Assembly: GCA_003260025.2 (NCBI GenBank)
Contig: QFZU02000137.1
Coordinates: 1 to 42,987, forward strand
DNA from: Microbispora triticiradicis
GTDB lineage: Bacteria; Actinomycetota; Actinomycetes; Streptosporangiales; Streptosporangiaceae
Reading direction: 5' to 3'
DNA length: 42,987 bases
Part shown: positions 28,924-37,523 of the stretch, one piece after another
Position numbering within the stretch: position 1 is the first letter of the stretch
Layout of the letters: every line of letters starts with the position of its first letter
Position numbers and translations under genes: made by a program
Notes under the pieces: model-generated
Database searches by the model: none
What the model was told of the DNA's origin: nothing
The model's input: only the letters and a program-made list of their open reading frames with translations

Positions 28924-29247
28924 CCGGCGTTCGCCTCACTTCTGGTAACGGTGCTCCGTACAGATATCGCCGCATGGCACGGCACGAGTGAGTATTCGCG
29001 TCACAGGGAGTCGAGGTGGTTTCAGTGATCCGCCATCCGCAGTCAGCTAACAGCCTCCGTTCCACGAGGTCAAGATCCTTGACGCCCGGCAACAAATGAT
29101 TAACAATGCCGCGGGGCCGTACCGAAAAGGGGTATTGATGACGGTCAATACAGGTGCTACAATCGCCACGAAGCTATTCGTGTGCGAAATTATTCGCGCA
29201 TCATTTTCGCGATGACGGCATCGGTACCCGACCGCCCGCCGGATCGC
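28924..29247. other. 324-base AT-richer intergenic region
   Basis: No gene supported. The GC content falls sharply compared with the flanks. It includes a likely plus-strand promoter overlapping an inverted repeat (29132-29163) and short TTCG/CGAA inverted repeats at 29177-29196. Transcription from that promoter would run antisense into the 3' end of arsR. Confidence 0.5.
29132..29163 (+). promoter_or_regulatory. Promoter with overlapping operator, facing arsR antisense
   Basis: TTGATG (29135-29140), 17 bases, then TACAAT (29158-29163) is a good sigma-70-type promoter. GTATTGA-TGACGG-TCAATAC (29132-29151) is a perfect inverted repeat covering its -35 and spacer. There is no plus-strand gene immediately downstream. 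Confidence 0.55.
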
Positions 29248-29637
29248 CTATCTCGTGGCGACGGAAGGCAGGGCGATGATGCCCGTGAGTGCGGTGAGCG
29301 CCTCGGGCACGACCCGGTAGTAGACCCAGGTGCCCCGGCGAGTCGACGTGACGAGCCCGGCGTCCCGGAGAACCCTGAGGTGATGGCTGATGGTCGGCTG
29401 GGTGAGGTCGAACGCGCCGACGAGGTCGCACACGCACGCCTCGCCGTCGAGGTGAGAGGCGACGAGGGAGAGCAGCCGCAGCCGTACGGGGTCGCCGAGC
29501 GCCTTGAAGCCCGCGGCGAGCGTGATGCTCTGCTCCCGGGTCAGCGGCTCCGTCACCCGCGCCGGGCGGGGCACACCGGGTTCGACCACGGGAAGGTCCT
29601 CATGCGGCAGCAGCACGGGCTCGTCGTGCTCGGCCAT
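29248..29637 (-). CDS. arsR: ArsR-family repressor next to the RiPP-like cluster
   Basis: 129 residues from ATG 29637. The winged helix is at about residues 38-110: LAAGFKALGDPVRLRLLSLVASHLDGEACVCDLVGAFDLTQPTISHHLRVLRDAGLV, then RRGTWVYYRVVPE. The CVCD motif predicts As(III)/Sb(III) sensing. The N-terminal extension (HDEPVLLPHEDLPVVEPGVPRP) lacks the CysCys of the 24002 homologue. It diverges from the M1 aminopeptidase gene, 74 bases away, so it is placed to control the right-hand cluster. This is the third ArsR in the window and clearly a different paralogue. Confidence 0.88.
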   Translation of the reverse strand: MAEHDEPVLLPHEDLPVVEPGVPRPARVTEPLTREQSITLAAGFKALGDPVRLRLLSLVASHLDGEACVCDLVGAFDLTQPTISHHLRVLRDAGLVTSTRRGTWVYYRVVPEALTALTGIIALPSVATR

Positions 29638-29669
29638 GACGATCGGGTCCTCTCCCTAAGCGCCCCGGG

Positions 29670-29697
29670 CGTGGGTCACCCGGCCGCATCACCCACG
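29670..29697. promoter_or_regulatory. Inverted repeat between divergent arsR and aminopeptidase genes
   Basis: CGTGGGT (29670-29676) and ACCCACG (29691-29697) are perfect arms 14 bases apart, with GGGTCACCC overlapping the left arm. It is a possible operator; it does not look like the ArsR boxes at 24-25 kb. Confidence 0.35.
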
Positions 29698-29711
29698 AGT
29701 CTAGACAACCC

Positions 29712-32204
29712 TTGCGCGCAGGAGGTCTCGTCATACCGCGTCCCCCGCTGACCCACGCCGAGGCGACGGAGCGTGGCGCCCTGCTGCGCGTGCGGTCCTA
29801 CGACCTCCACGTCGACCTGAGCCGGACCGGGGAGCCGGTGTTCCGGTCCAGGAGCACGATCCGCTTCACCTGCGCCCGGCCGGGCGCCTCCAGCTGGGCC
29901 GACGCACTGCCCCGGCGGGTGCGTTCCGCAATGCTCAACGGGCGGCCGGTCGAGTACGACGGCGCGGGACGGATCCCCTTGCCCGATCTGGCGGCCGTCA
30001 ACGAGCTGACCGTGGAGGCGGACTACGACTTCTCCACCGGCGGCGAGGGCCTGCACCGATTCACGGACCCGGCCGACCAGCAGGTGTACGTGTACAGCCA
30101 CCTGCAGCCCGGCCACGCTCCCCGGGTGTTCGCCTGCTTCGACCAGCCCGACCTCAAGGCGCCCTTCACGATCAGCGTGACCGCTCCCGACGGCTGGATC
30201 GTGCTGTCCAACGCCCCGCTCGATCACTGGCCCGGGGCGGGCGTCCACAGGTTCGTACCGACCCCGCCGATCAGCACGTACGTGGTGGCGGTGGCGGCCG
30301 GCCCGTGGGCGTCGTGGACGGTGGACCAGGGCGGCGGCGTGCCCCTGGGGGTGCACTCCCGGCGCTCCCTGGCGGCGTACCTCGACCCGGCCGTGCTGCT
30401 GGAGCGGCTCGGGGCGGGGGTGGCGTTCTTCGCCGAGGCGTTCGCGACGCCCTATCCGTTCCGGAAGCTCGATCTGTGCTTCGTCCCCGAGTTCAACTTC
30501 GGAGCCATGGAGAACGCCGCCTGCGTGTTCGCTGCGGAGACGTTCGTGTTCGACCGCGCGGTCACCCGGTACGCGCACCGCCGCCGAGACGAGATGATCT
30601 TCCACGAGATCTCCCACCAGTGGTTCGGCGACCTCGTCACCCTGCGCTGGTGGGACGACCTGTGGCTGAGCGAGGCGTTCGCCACCTGGGCGGGCGTCCA
30701 CGCGCTGACCCGGCTCACGGACGACGCCGACGCCTGGGCCGACTTCGCCGCCGGCAAGAAGGCGCACGCGTACCTGCTGGACCAGTCGCCCTCCACCCAC
30801 CCGGTCGTGACCGGCGTCCCCGACGTGGACGCCGCCGGATCGGCCTTCGACGCGCTGACGTACCACAAGGGCGCGAGCGTGCTGCGCCAGCTCGTGGCCC
30901 GCCTGGGGCTGGACGGGTTCCTGGAGGGCATGCGGCTCTACTTCGCGGACCACTCCCACGGCACCGCCGGCCGGGCCGAGATGCTCGGCGCCCTGGAGAA
31001 GGCGGGCGGCCGGGACCTGACCGCCTGGACGGACGCCTGGCTGCTGACGGCCGGGCTCACCGAGGTGCGGGCCGACTTCGACGTAGACGAGGCCGGGTGC
31101 TTCACGCGTTTCGACCTGCTCCAGGACGGGTCGCCGAGGCCGCACCGTCTCGCGGTGGGCGTCTACGCGGAGGACCGCCACGGCGATCTGGTCCGGGTGG
31201 GGAGGCACGAACTCGACGCGGACGGCCCCCGCACGAGCGTGGACGCGCTCGTCGGCGCCCGCTCCGGCGCGCTGGTGCTGCCCAACGACGGCGACCTGAC
31301 GTACTGCCGGATCGTGCTGGACCCGCGCTCCACCGAGGAGGTCGTCCACCGGATCGGCCGGCTGGCCGATCCCATGGCCCGCTCGCTCTGCTGGACGGCG
31401 GCGTGGGACATGGTCCGGCACGGGGAGCTGCCGCCGCGGCGGTTCCTGACGACGGTCCTCGGCGGGCTGACGGCGGAGACGCAGATCGGCGTGTTCCAGC
31501 GGCTCCTCGTCCGGGTCTCCACCATGCTGACGGCCTACACCGAGCAGGGCTGGGCCCGCGCCCACGGCTGGCCGTCGTACGTGGACCGCCTGCTGCACAT
31601 CATCGACAGCTCGGACGGCGACGCGGACCAGAGGCTGGCGGCGGCGCGGGCGATCGCGGACGCGGCGTTGACGGCCGGTCACGTCGACACGGTGCGGAAA
31701 TGGTTCCACGGAGCGGCCCCGATCGACGTGGACGACGCGTTACGCCGCAGGCTCGCCCGGTCCCTGGTCGCGCACGGCGAGCCCCTGGAGGACGTCACCG
31801 GCGCCTTCGCCACCGTGGAGGACCGGCTCGCCGAGCGGCTCGGGGCGTCGGTGCCCACCACGGAGGCCAAGGAGTGGGCGTGGACGACCATCCTGGGCAG
31901 CGGAAGCGTCGCACAGGTCCGCGCGCTGGCCGACGGCTTCGCCCACCCCGCGCACCGTCACCTGCTCACGCCGTTCGCGCGGCGCTACGCGCAGGACGTC
32001 CCCCCGCTGCTGACCGCCGCGGGAGACCGGGAACCGGCGCGTACGGTCGCCGTCCGGATGTTCCCCTCCTGGTCGGTCTCACGGCGCACGCTCGGCATGA
32101 TCGACGGCCTGCGCTCCGATGACCGGTTCGTCAGGCTGACCGGCGCGGCCAGGGCCGAGCTCGCCCTCGCCGTGGACCTGTCCGAGCGGGACGCCGCCGG
32201 GTGA
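29712..32204 (+). CDS. M1-family zinc aminopeptidase (PepN-like)
   Basis: 830 residues if read from TTG 29712. Actinobacterial PepN pattern: LTHAEATERGALLRVRSYDLHVDL, GAMEN at about 264-268, and HEISH (His298, His302) with Glu321 in LWLSEAF as zinc ligands. The C-terminal helical domain is complete. It trims N-terminal residues from peptides in the cytoplasm. The start is odd: a perfect AGGAGG (29720-29725) is followed seven bases later by ATA (29733) in frame, while TTG 29712 has no ribosome binding site and lies upstream of the AGGAGG. It converges with the M3-like peptidase gene and overlaps it by 126 bases. Its place, divergent from arsR and facing the RiPP-like genes, suggests a role in peptide trimming or turnover. 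Confidence 0.88.
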   Translation: MRAGGLVIPRPPLTHAEATERGALLRVRSYDLHVDLSRTGEPVFRSRSTIRFTCARPGASSWADALPRRVRSAMLNGRPVEYDGAGRIPLPDLAAVNELTVEADYDFSTGGEGLHRFTDPADQQVYVYSHLQPGHAPRVFACFDQPDLKAPFTISVTAPDGWIVLSNAPLDHWPGAGVHRFVPTPPISTYVVAVAAGPWASWTVDQGGGVPLGVHSRRSLAAYLDPAVLLERLGAGVAFFAEAFATPYPFRKLDLCFVPEFNFGAMENAACVFAAETFVFDRAVTRYAHRRRDEMIFHEISHQWFGDLVTLRWWDDLWLSEAFATWAGVHALTRLTDDADAWADFAAGKKAHAYLLDQSPSTHPVVTGVPDVDAAGSAFDALTYHKGASVLRQLVARLGLDGFLEGMRLYFADHSHGTAGRAEMLGALEKAGGRDLTAWTDAWLLTAGLTEVRADFDVDEAGCFTRFDLLQDGSPRPHRLAVGVYAEDRHGDLVRVGRHELDADGPRTSVDALVGARSGALVLPNDGDLTYCRIVLDPRSTEEVVHRIGRLADPMARSLCWTAAWDMVRHGELPPRRFLTTVLGGLTAETQIGVFQRLLVRVSTMLTAYTEQGWARAHGWPSYVDRLLHIIDSSDGDADQRLAAARAIADAALTAGHVDTVRKWFHGAAPIDVDDALRRRLARSLVAHGEPLEDVTGAFATVEDRLAERLGASVPTTEAKEWAWTTILGSGSVAQVRALADGFAHPAHRHLLTPFARRYAQDVPPLLTAAGDREPARTVAVRMFPSWSVSRRTLGMIDGLRSDDRFVRLTGAARAELALAVDLSERDAAG

Positions 32205-33584
32205 CAGCCATTCCTCGGCGCCGGCGCCGGCGGCGAAGGACTCGAAGAGCTCCCGCATGGCCGGCCCGGCGTCCGGGCCCGCGTACCACCGCTCCCCCGC
32301 CCGGCCGGTCAGGTGGTCCCACAGCGTCTCGCTCAGCATGAACGCCTGGTGATACAGCAGCGGGTAGCAGGGCTTGCCCTCCAGGTAGGTCTGCATCCGA
32401 TCCCACGCGGCCCCCCGATCCACCGCGACGCCGAACTCCCGCTCGTACGAGCGCACGTACTCGGCGGCCGGGTCCGGGTGGCCGTCGTGCACGGCCATCT
32501 CGTAGCAGAGGCTGGTCGCCACGAGGCGCCGGACGTGCTCACGCGCGAAGGCCAGGCGCTCCACGGCCTCGGCGTCCACCGTGACGCCGAGGTGGCGCCG
32601 CTGCCAGTCCGGCCGCCGGACGACCCGTTCCAGGGTGAAACCGAACGCCTCGGTCAGCGCCGGATGCGTGCGCCACAGGTCGGCGGGGTGCCGGGTGCCC
32701 GCGGTGAAGTGCAGCGCGTGCCCGAACTCGTGCAGAAGCGTGGCGTGGTGGCCCAGCGTCGTGCCCGGCGTGACGGACACCCGCACGTCGGCCGGTGGCG
32801 CCACCGGCGAGCAGAACGCCGTGCCCGACTTGCCGGGCCGTGCGACGTCGTCGACGACGACACGGTCCAGACATCCGCCGAAACCCCACTCGCGTACGGT
32901 GGAGCGGACGCCGTCGAGGGCGCCGCCGGCGCCCTCGGGCAGGACGGCGCGTGCGGCGACGAGGCGGGCGTCCCCCATGGACGGGGTGGAGACGGCGTCG
33001 CGGGCCCGCCAATCGTCCCATCGCCTGAGGAACTCGGCCCGCGTGGCGTCCAGCCAGTTCCGGGCGTGGGCGACGAACCGGTCCACCTCGGGGTGCAGCG
33101 CCCGCACCAGCGCGGCGTGCGTCGGGAATCCCAGCTCGGCCCGCGCCTCGGCGTACGCGCCGAGCCAGCGCCGCCGGCCCTCGCGCAGCCGCTCCCCGAC
33201 GTCCGCCAGGGCGGCCCGGACCTCGGCGCGCCGCCGGTCGTCGGTGACGGTCCGCGAGAGGGCGACGAGCTCGCCGTGGGTGAGCGTCCTGCCGCCGGCC
33301 TCGGCGGTGACGGTGCGCTGGAGCAGCCGCAGCCGCGCGGTCGCCTCCGTCAGCCGGACGCGGAAGTACCAGAGGACCAGCTCCCCCGCGTAGTGCAGGT
33401 CCCCGTGCTCCAGGGCCAGGAGGACGAGCCCGCCGTCGGTCAGCCGGCTGAGCCCGCTTTCCGGCAGGGCCGGAGGATCGTCGCTCTGCCCCGTCGCGGC
33501 CAGCCAGCGGGCGTGGGCGACCCGGGCCTGGAGCGCCGCGAGGTCTTCGACGTAACCGGCCAGGTAGCCGGGGACGGTGGTCAC
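32079..33584 (-). CDS. M3-like zinc oligopeptidase
   Basis: 501 residues from GTG 33584, which overlaps the FAD enzyme stop by four bases (GTGA). The zinc motif HEFGH is at 285-289 (Glu286 catalytic) with Glu312 (LTEAFGF) as third ligand, as in M3/oligoendopeptidase F-like enzymes. A helical N-terminal half precedes it, and FMLSETLWDHLTG near 450 matches the C-terminal helix. It is shorter than typical M3 proteins (about 600-700). Being last in a coupled operon with a precursor peptide and modification enzymes, it may remove a leader or digest the product. About 40 C-terminal residues are encoded opposite the M1 gene end. Confidence 0.82.
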   Translation of the reverse strand: MTTVPGYLAGYVEDLAALQARVAHARWLAATGQSDDPPALPESGLSRLTDGGLVLLALEHGDLHYAGELVLWYFRVRLTEATARLRLLQRTVTAEAGGRTLTHGELVALSRTVTDDRRRAEVRAALADVGERLREGRRRWLGAYAEARAELGFPTHAALVRALHPEVDRFVAHARNWLDATRAEFLRRWDDWRARDAVSTPSMGDARLVAARAVLPEGAGGALDGVRSTVREWGFGGCLDRVVVDDVARPGKSGTAFCSPVAPPADVRVSVTPGTTLGHHATLLHEFGHALHFTAGTRHPADLWRTHPALTEAFGFTLERVVRRPDWQRRHLGVTVDAEAVERLAFAREHVRRLVATSLCYEMAVHDGHPDPAAEYVRSYEREFGVAVDRGAAWDRMQTYLEGKPCYPLLYHQAFMLSETLWDHLTGRAGERWYAGPDAGPAMRELFESFAAGAGAEEWLSPGGVPLGQVHGEGELGPGRAGQPDEPVIGAQAVDHAERAP

Positions 33585-34804
33585 GACGGGTCCACGGAGG
33601 CCGCCGGGGGCAGGCCGAGCACCTCCGAGGCGCCGTCGGCGACCCGCTGCCAGAAGTCACGCCGGTCCTCCGGCAGCCCGGCGAACAGCTCCGAGCAGCG
33701 GCGGGTCATCTCCAGCGCCAGCCCGGGATGGGCCAGCACGCCGCGGATCCAGGCGAGCTGGCCGGGCTCCGGCGGGTCGATGCGCAGCCCCGCGAGACCC
33801 GCGCGGACCTTGCGCCCGACGCGCTCGTCCAGCGTGGTCGCGTAGCTCTCCCGGGCCTGCGGAGTGTCACCGTCCACCGCGAGCGGCACCGTGGCGGCGA
33901 GCGTCTCCGCCGCCACGCAGGCGTCGGTGATGCCCGCGCCGAACAGCGGGTCCTTGTGGCAGTAGGCGTCGCCCGCCAGCCGCCAGCCCGGCCCCGCCGG
34001 CTCGCGGTGGAAGTTCCGCAGGCTCTTGGACGCGTACACGGGCGAGACGCGCCGTGCCGCACGCAACCGGTCCGCCATCGCGGGGATCGACCGGAGCAGG
34101 CGCTCGTACCCCTCGTCTCCCCGGATCGCCGCGTACTCCCCCATGGGCGCCGACAGCATGACCACCCACCGCCCGCCGTCGCACGGGCCGACCTGGAGCA
34201 CGTGTCCGCCGTCGTGCCACAGCTCCAGCGCGGGCGAGGGCAGCGGGACGACGTCCTCCCAGTAGGCGTGGAACGTGCAGCGCATGGCTCCCGCGTCGAA
34301 GGTCGTGGCCGCACCGGCCTGACGGGCGGTCGGCGATCCCCGCCCGTCCGCCCCCACGACGATCCTGGCCTTCTCCGACCACCCCGCGCCCTCGATCCCG
34401 ATGACCTGGTCACCGTCCCGGCGCAGGGACCGGACCGGGCTGCGCTCCCTGATCTCGGCCCCGTGCCGGCTCGCGGCGCGCAGCAGGACCCCGCTGAGGG
34501 TCTCCCGGCGTACGCACAGGTTGTAGTGGTACGGCGAGCGGGGCAGCATGGGCGCCCCGTAGTAGCCGCCCTCGACCTCCAGGTGCCAGCGCCGCAGCGG
34601 TGGCGCGCCGGTCGCGAGCACCTCGTCCAGCACGCCGAGCCGGTCCAGGAAGGACAGCGTCGTCGGGCCGAAGAAGTGGGTGGAGACGGCCGGGGCGGGC
34701 AGCCGGGTGCGGTCGCACACCAGGACCCGCAGACCCTCCCGCGCGAGCAGGGCGGCGCTCGCGGCCCCGGTGACGCCGCCGCCGACCACGATCACGTCAT
34801 ACAT
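33581..34804 (-). CDS. FAD-dependent oxidoreductase (geranylgeranyl reductase / group A flavoprotein)
   Basis: 407 residues from ATG 34804 (GAGGAGCGGCC upstream). Rossmann motif VIVVGGGVTGAASAALLAREGLRVLVCDR at 4-32; RIVVGADGRGSPTARQAG near 150; LAGDAYCHKDPLFGAGITDAC near 285, the GD motif that contacts FAD ribityl. The family includes reductases, monooxygenases and flavin halogenases; the halogenase WxWxIP motif is not seen. Starting 15 bases after TldE and ending in overlap with the peptidase gene, it is evidently part of the peptide-modifying operon. I infer a redox step on the modified peptide (desaturation, reduction or hydroxylation). Confidence 0.82.
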   Translation of the reverse strand: MYDVIVVGGGVTGAASAALLAREGLRVLVCDRTRLPAPAVSTHFFGPTTLSFLDRLGVLDEVLATGAPPLRRWHLEVEGGYYGAPMLPRSPYHYNLCVRRETLSGVLLRAASRHGAEIRERSPVRSLRRDGDQVIGIEGAGWSEKARIVVGADGRGSPTARQAGAATTFDAGAMRCTFHAYWEDVVPLPSPALELWHDGGHVLQVGPCDGGRWVVMLSAPMGEYAAIRGDEGYERLLRSIPAMADRLRAARRVSPVYASKSLRNFHREPAGPGWRLAGDAYCHKDPLFGAGITDACVAAETLAATVPLAVDGDTPQARESYATTLDERVGRKVRAGLAGLRIDPPEPGQLAWIRGVLAHPGLALEMTRRCSELFAGLPEDRRDFWQRVADGASEVLGLPPAASVDPS

Positions 34805-34819
34805 CGGCCGCTCCTCGCG

Positions 34820-36160
34820 TCATGTCCCGTCGGCCAGCACGAACGGCAGGCGGCCCGACCAGATCCTGCTCACGGCCCACCGGCGGTCGCTGACCGCGCG
34901 GAAGCGGCGGCCGAGCACCTCACGCAGGTCCAGGGCGATCGGTCGCTGCCGGAGGATCCCGGCCACCCGTCCGTCCCTGATCAGGAATCCGAGCCGCAGC
35001 CTGCCCTCGACGACCGGTGAGAGGCCGGCGCGCTGGTGCCCGCCCATCAGCGACTCGACGAGCACCCCCTCGCGGACGCCGGCCAGCAGGTCGTCGAAGG
35101 AACCGGCGTCGGCCGGGCCGGCGGAAAGCGTCGCGCCGTTGAGCACCGGCGTGGCGGGCTTGAGCACCGTGCGGCGCAGCGCGTTGCCCCGGAACCCGTG
35201 CCCGGTGGGCGCCGTTCCGCACGCGGCCGCCGTACGGACGCTGTGGTAGGCCCGGACCGGGACGCCCCGCTCGACCAGCGTGAGGGGCGCGCACGGCACG
35301 CCGTCGTCGTCGCTGCCCGGCCAGGCCAGCCCGCCGGTGCCCTCCTCGTCCGGCGCGGCCGGCTCCGAGGGATGGTCGCGCAGGCCGATCGAGGGGTGCA
35401 GGAACGGCTCGCCGAGACGCCCGGCGACGAACGAGCGGCCCGCGGTGACGGCGGTGCCGTTCAGCGCGGTGACCAGCGGGGTGAGCAGGGTGTGCACCGC
35501 GGACGGCGCGAGCAGCACGTCGTGGTCGCCGGAGGGTGCGCCGGCGGCGGGCAGCCCGTCCCAGCCGGCCGCGGCCTCCAGCCATGCGGAGAGCGCCGCG
35601 GGCAGCTCCGGCGTCCGGGTCCAGCCGGTCCAGGGCAGCTGGACGGCCGACCCCTCCGCCAGTGCGGCGATGTGGAAGAACCGGTCCGAGGTCGTGGTCC
35701 GCCCGTCCGGGGCCGCGCGGTGCACCGCCTGCTCGGTCCGGGTCACCGTGCCGTGCACCGTCAGCCCGGACGAGCGTTGCAGCGCGCCCAGCCGCTCGGC
35801 CAGGAGCCGTACGGATCGGGTGCCCTGATCCGCGGCGGGCATCCCGGCGGCCTTTGGGGCGGCGGTCCTCCCCACGACCGGGTCGTGTGACGCCGGGGGC
35901 CCGTGCGCCGCGTTCCGTACGGCCTCGCCGACCAGCCCCCGCACGTCGTCGAGGCGGGTCGTGGTGGCCGTGCCCACCCGGCCGTGACGGTGCACCCGCA
36001 GGCACAGCGCCGTCTCGTGCGCGGACCTGACCAGGTCGGGCACGCCCGAGCCGACCTCCACCACGGTGTCGTCGCGCTCGACGGCCAGGATCTCCCAGTG
36101 GTCGGCGCGGGCCGCGGCCTCCGCTCCGACCTGTTCCAGCCGGTCAGCCAGAGGTGACAC
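34820..36160 (-). CDS. tldE: TldE/PmbA-like protein
   Basis: 446 residues from GTG 36160, inside the end of the TldD gene (17-base overlap). The frame is open to 36442 but that part is the shadow of TldD. The order of blocks follows TldE/PmbA: an N-terminal alpha-beta part (DRLEQVGAEAAARADHWEILAVERDD), a middle GDHDVLLAPSAVHTLLTPLVTALNG, and a C-terminal GILRQRPIALDLREVLGRRFRAVSD. TldE has no zinc motif and forms a heterodimer with TldD. TldD/TldE mature microcin B17 and cleave peptides threaded into the complex. A cluster-borne pair strongly suggests that a ribosomal peptide is cut or matured here. Confidence 0.86.
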   Translation of the reverse strand: MSPLADRLEQVGAEAAARADHWEILAVERDDTVVEVGSGVPDLVRSAHETALCLRVHRHGRVGTATTTRLDDVRGLVGEAVRNAAHGPPASHDPVVGRTAAPKAAGMPAADQGTRSVRLLAERLGALQRSSGLTVHGTVTRTEQAVHRAAPDGRTTTSDRFFHIAALAEGSAVQLPWTGWTRTPELPAALSAWLEAAAGWDGLPAAGAPSGDHDVLLAPSAVHTLLTPLVTALNGTAVTAGRSFVAGRLGEPFLHPSIGLRDHPSEPAAPDEEGTGGLAWPGSDDDGVPCAPLTLVERGVPVRAYHSVRTAAACGTAPTGHGFRGNALRRTVLKPATPVLNGATLSAGPADAGSFDDLLAGVREGVLVESLMGGHQRAGLSPVVEGRLRLGFLIRDGRVAGILRQRPIALDLREVLGRRFRAVSDRRWAVSRIWSGRLPFVLADGT

Positions 36161-37523
36161 GTATGCCTCGCAATCGCAGCATGGGGGCCCAGGAGCTGAC
36201 CGGCAGCGCGTTCTGGCCCTGCTTGCCGCAGCTCGCCGAGGTGTCGCCGCGCCACTGCTCACGGCCGATCGCGTCGATGGCCGCGAAGGCGCCGAGCACG
36301 TCACCGGACAGCACCACGCCTCTGACCCGTCCGCGGACCTCGCCGTCGCGGATCTCCCGGCACTCCGCCGGCAGGAAGGTGAATCCGGCGCGGTCGGTCT
36401 GCCCGCCGAGCACGCCGCGGGCCAGCAGCCCGCGTGCCACACCGCCGATCATCTCCTCCTCGGACGCGGCGCCGGGGGCGATGGCGATCGTCCGCAGCCG
36501 GGGTAGTGGCGGGTGGCGGAAGTTCAGGGCTCTGGCGTTGCCGGTGGGCTCCTCACGGAAGGCCGCCGCGGTGGAGCGGTCGTGCAGCCGGGGCCGGGTG
36601 ACGACACCGTCGCGCAGCAGCTCCACCGCAGACCCTGCCGTGCCCTCGTCGTCCACCGGTACGAATCCCCGCGCACCGGGCCGTCCGGGGTGATCGGTGA
36701 TCGTCAGCATGGACGGGCCGAGCCGGCGTCCGGGGGCCAGGGACCGTTGCAGAGGCGCGTCCCCGAGGTGGTGGTCGGCCTCGGCGAGATGCCCGATCGT
36801 CTCGTGGGCCCAGATGCCGGCCAGCGGGCCGTCGCAGACCACGTCGTACTCCCCGGGCGCCACGACGGGGGCGGCACGCAGGTCGACGGCGGTCGCGACG
36901 GCGGCCTCCACGTCCGGGGCCAGGCCCCGCACCACGGAGAAGTCGCCGCCGCTGCCGGCCGACACCGAGCCGGCGGTCCTCGCGGCGCCGCCGTCGGCGT
37001 AGACGGTGATCTGCAGCGTCAGGTCCCTGCGCCGGTACGAGACGCCGGTCCCCTCACTGGTGAGCAGCTCCACGTCCGCGACCGACTCGCGGTAGTAGAC
37101 GAGCGCCCCGGTCACGCCGGGATGCGCCGCCAGCGCCGTCGCGTGGTAGGCGCCGAGCAGTTCCACCTTCTCCGCCAGGCCGACCGTCTCCGCGAGCTCA
37201 CCGGCCTCGCCGGGACGGTCGTCCCGGTAGGGCCGGTGTGCGGCGAGACGTCCCGCCGCACACCCCAGCTCGACGGCGTCACGCGCGGCCCTGCGCAGCA
37301 CCGGCCCGGCGTCCACGGCGGTGCTCGACGCGAACGCCGACCCCGACCGGCCGATCACACGGGCACAGCACCCCTCGTCACGGCTGGTCACGCTGCTTTC
37401 CAGGCCGTCGCCGCGCCACACCAGGTCGACGGTCCTGGCGCGTTCGACACGGACCTCGGCGTAGTCGTCCACCCGCAGGCCGGCGTCCCGGAAGAGCGCG
37501 GGCGAGCCGCCGGTCAGCAGCAC
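36144..37523 (-). CDS. tldD: TldD-like zinc protease
   Basis: 459 residues from GTG 37523, which overlaps the end of the methyltransferase gene by 10 bases; the open frame up to 37685 is only its shadow. The metal site HETIGH (His240, Glu241, His245) in GIWAHETIGHLAEAD is the TldD HExxxH signature. The C-terminus CGKQGQNALPVSSWAPMLRLRGIRV resembles the GxCGKxGQ...P end of TldD, where another ligand Cys lies. It partners with the next gene. The leader or core of the 44-residue peptide at 40022-40156 is the obvious candidate substrate, by genome context only. Confidence 0.87.
   Translation of the reverse strand: MLLTGGSPALFRDAGLRVDDYAEVRVERARTVDLVWRGDGLESSVTSRDEGCCARVIGRSGSAFASSTAVDAGPVLRRAARDAVELGCAAGRLAAHRPYRDDRPGEAGELAETVGLAEKVELLGAYHATALAAHPGVTGALVYYRESVADVELLTSEGTGVSYRRRDLTLQITVYADGGAARTAGSVSAGSGGDFSVVRGLAPDVEAAVATAVDLRAAPVVAPGEYDVVCDGPLAGIWAHETIGHLAEADHHLGDAPLQRSLAPGRRLGPSMLTITDHPGRPGARGFVPVDDEGTAGSAVELLRDGVVTRPRLHDRSTAAAFREEPTGNARALNFRHPPLPRLRTIAIAPGAASEEEMIGGVARGLLARGVLGGQTDRAGFTFLPAECREIRDGEVRGRVRGVVLSGDVLGAFAAIDAIGREQWRGDTSASCGKQGQNALPVSSWAPMLRLRGIRVTSG

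Noticed and set aside
29030-29100. Short plus-strand ORF after GAGGTGG near 29020
   Set aside because: Fewer than 30 codons, Ser/Arg-rich, no neighbours to support a function; likely chance.
29676-31709. 677-codon minus-strand frame opposite the M1 peptidase
   Set aside because: Shadow of a gene with intact GAMEN and HEISH motifs; it also lacks any recognisable domain.
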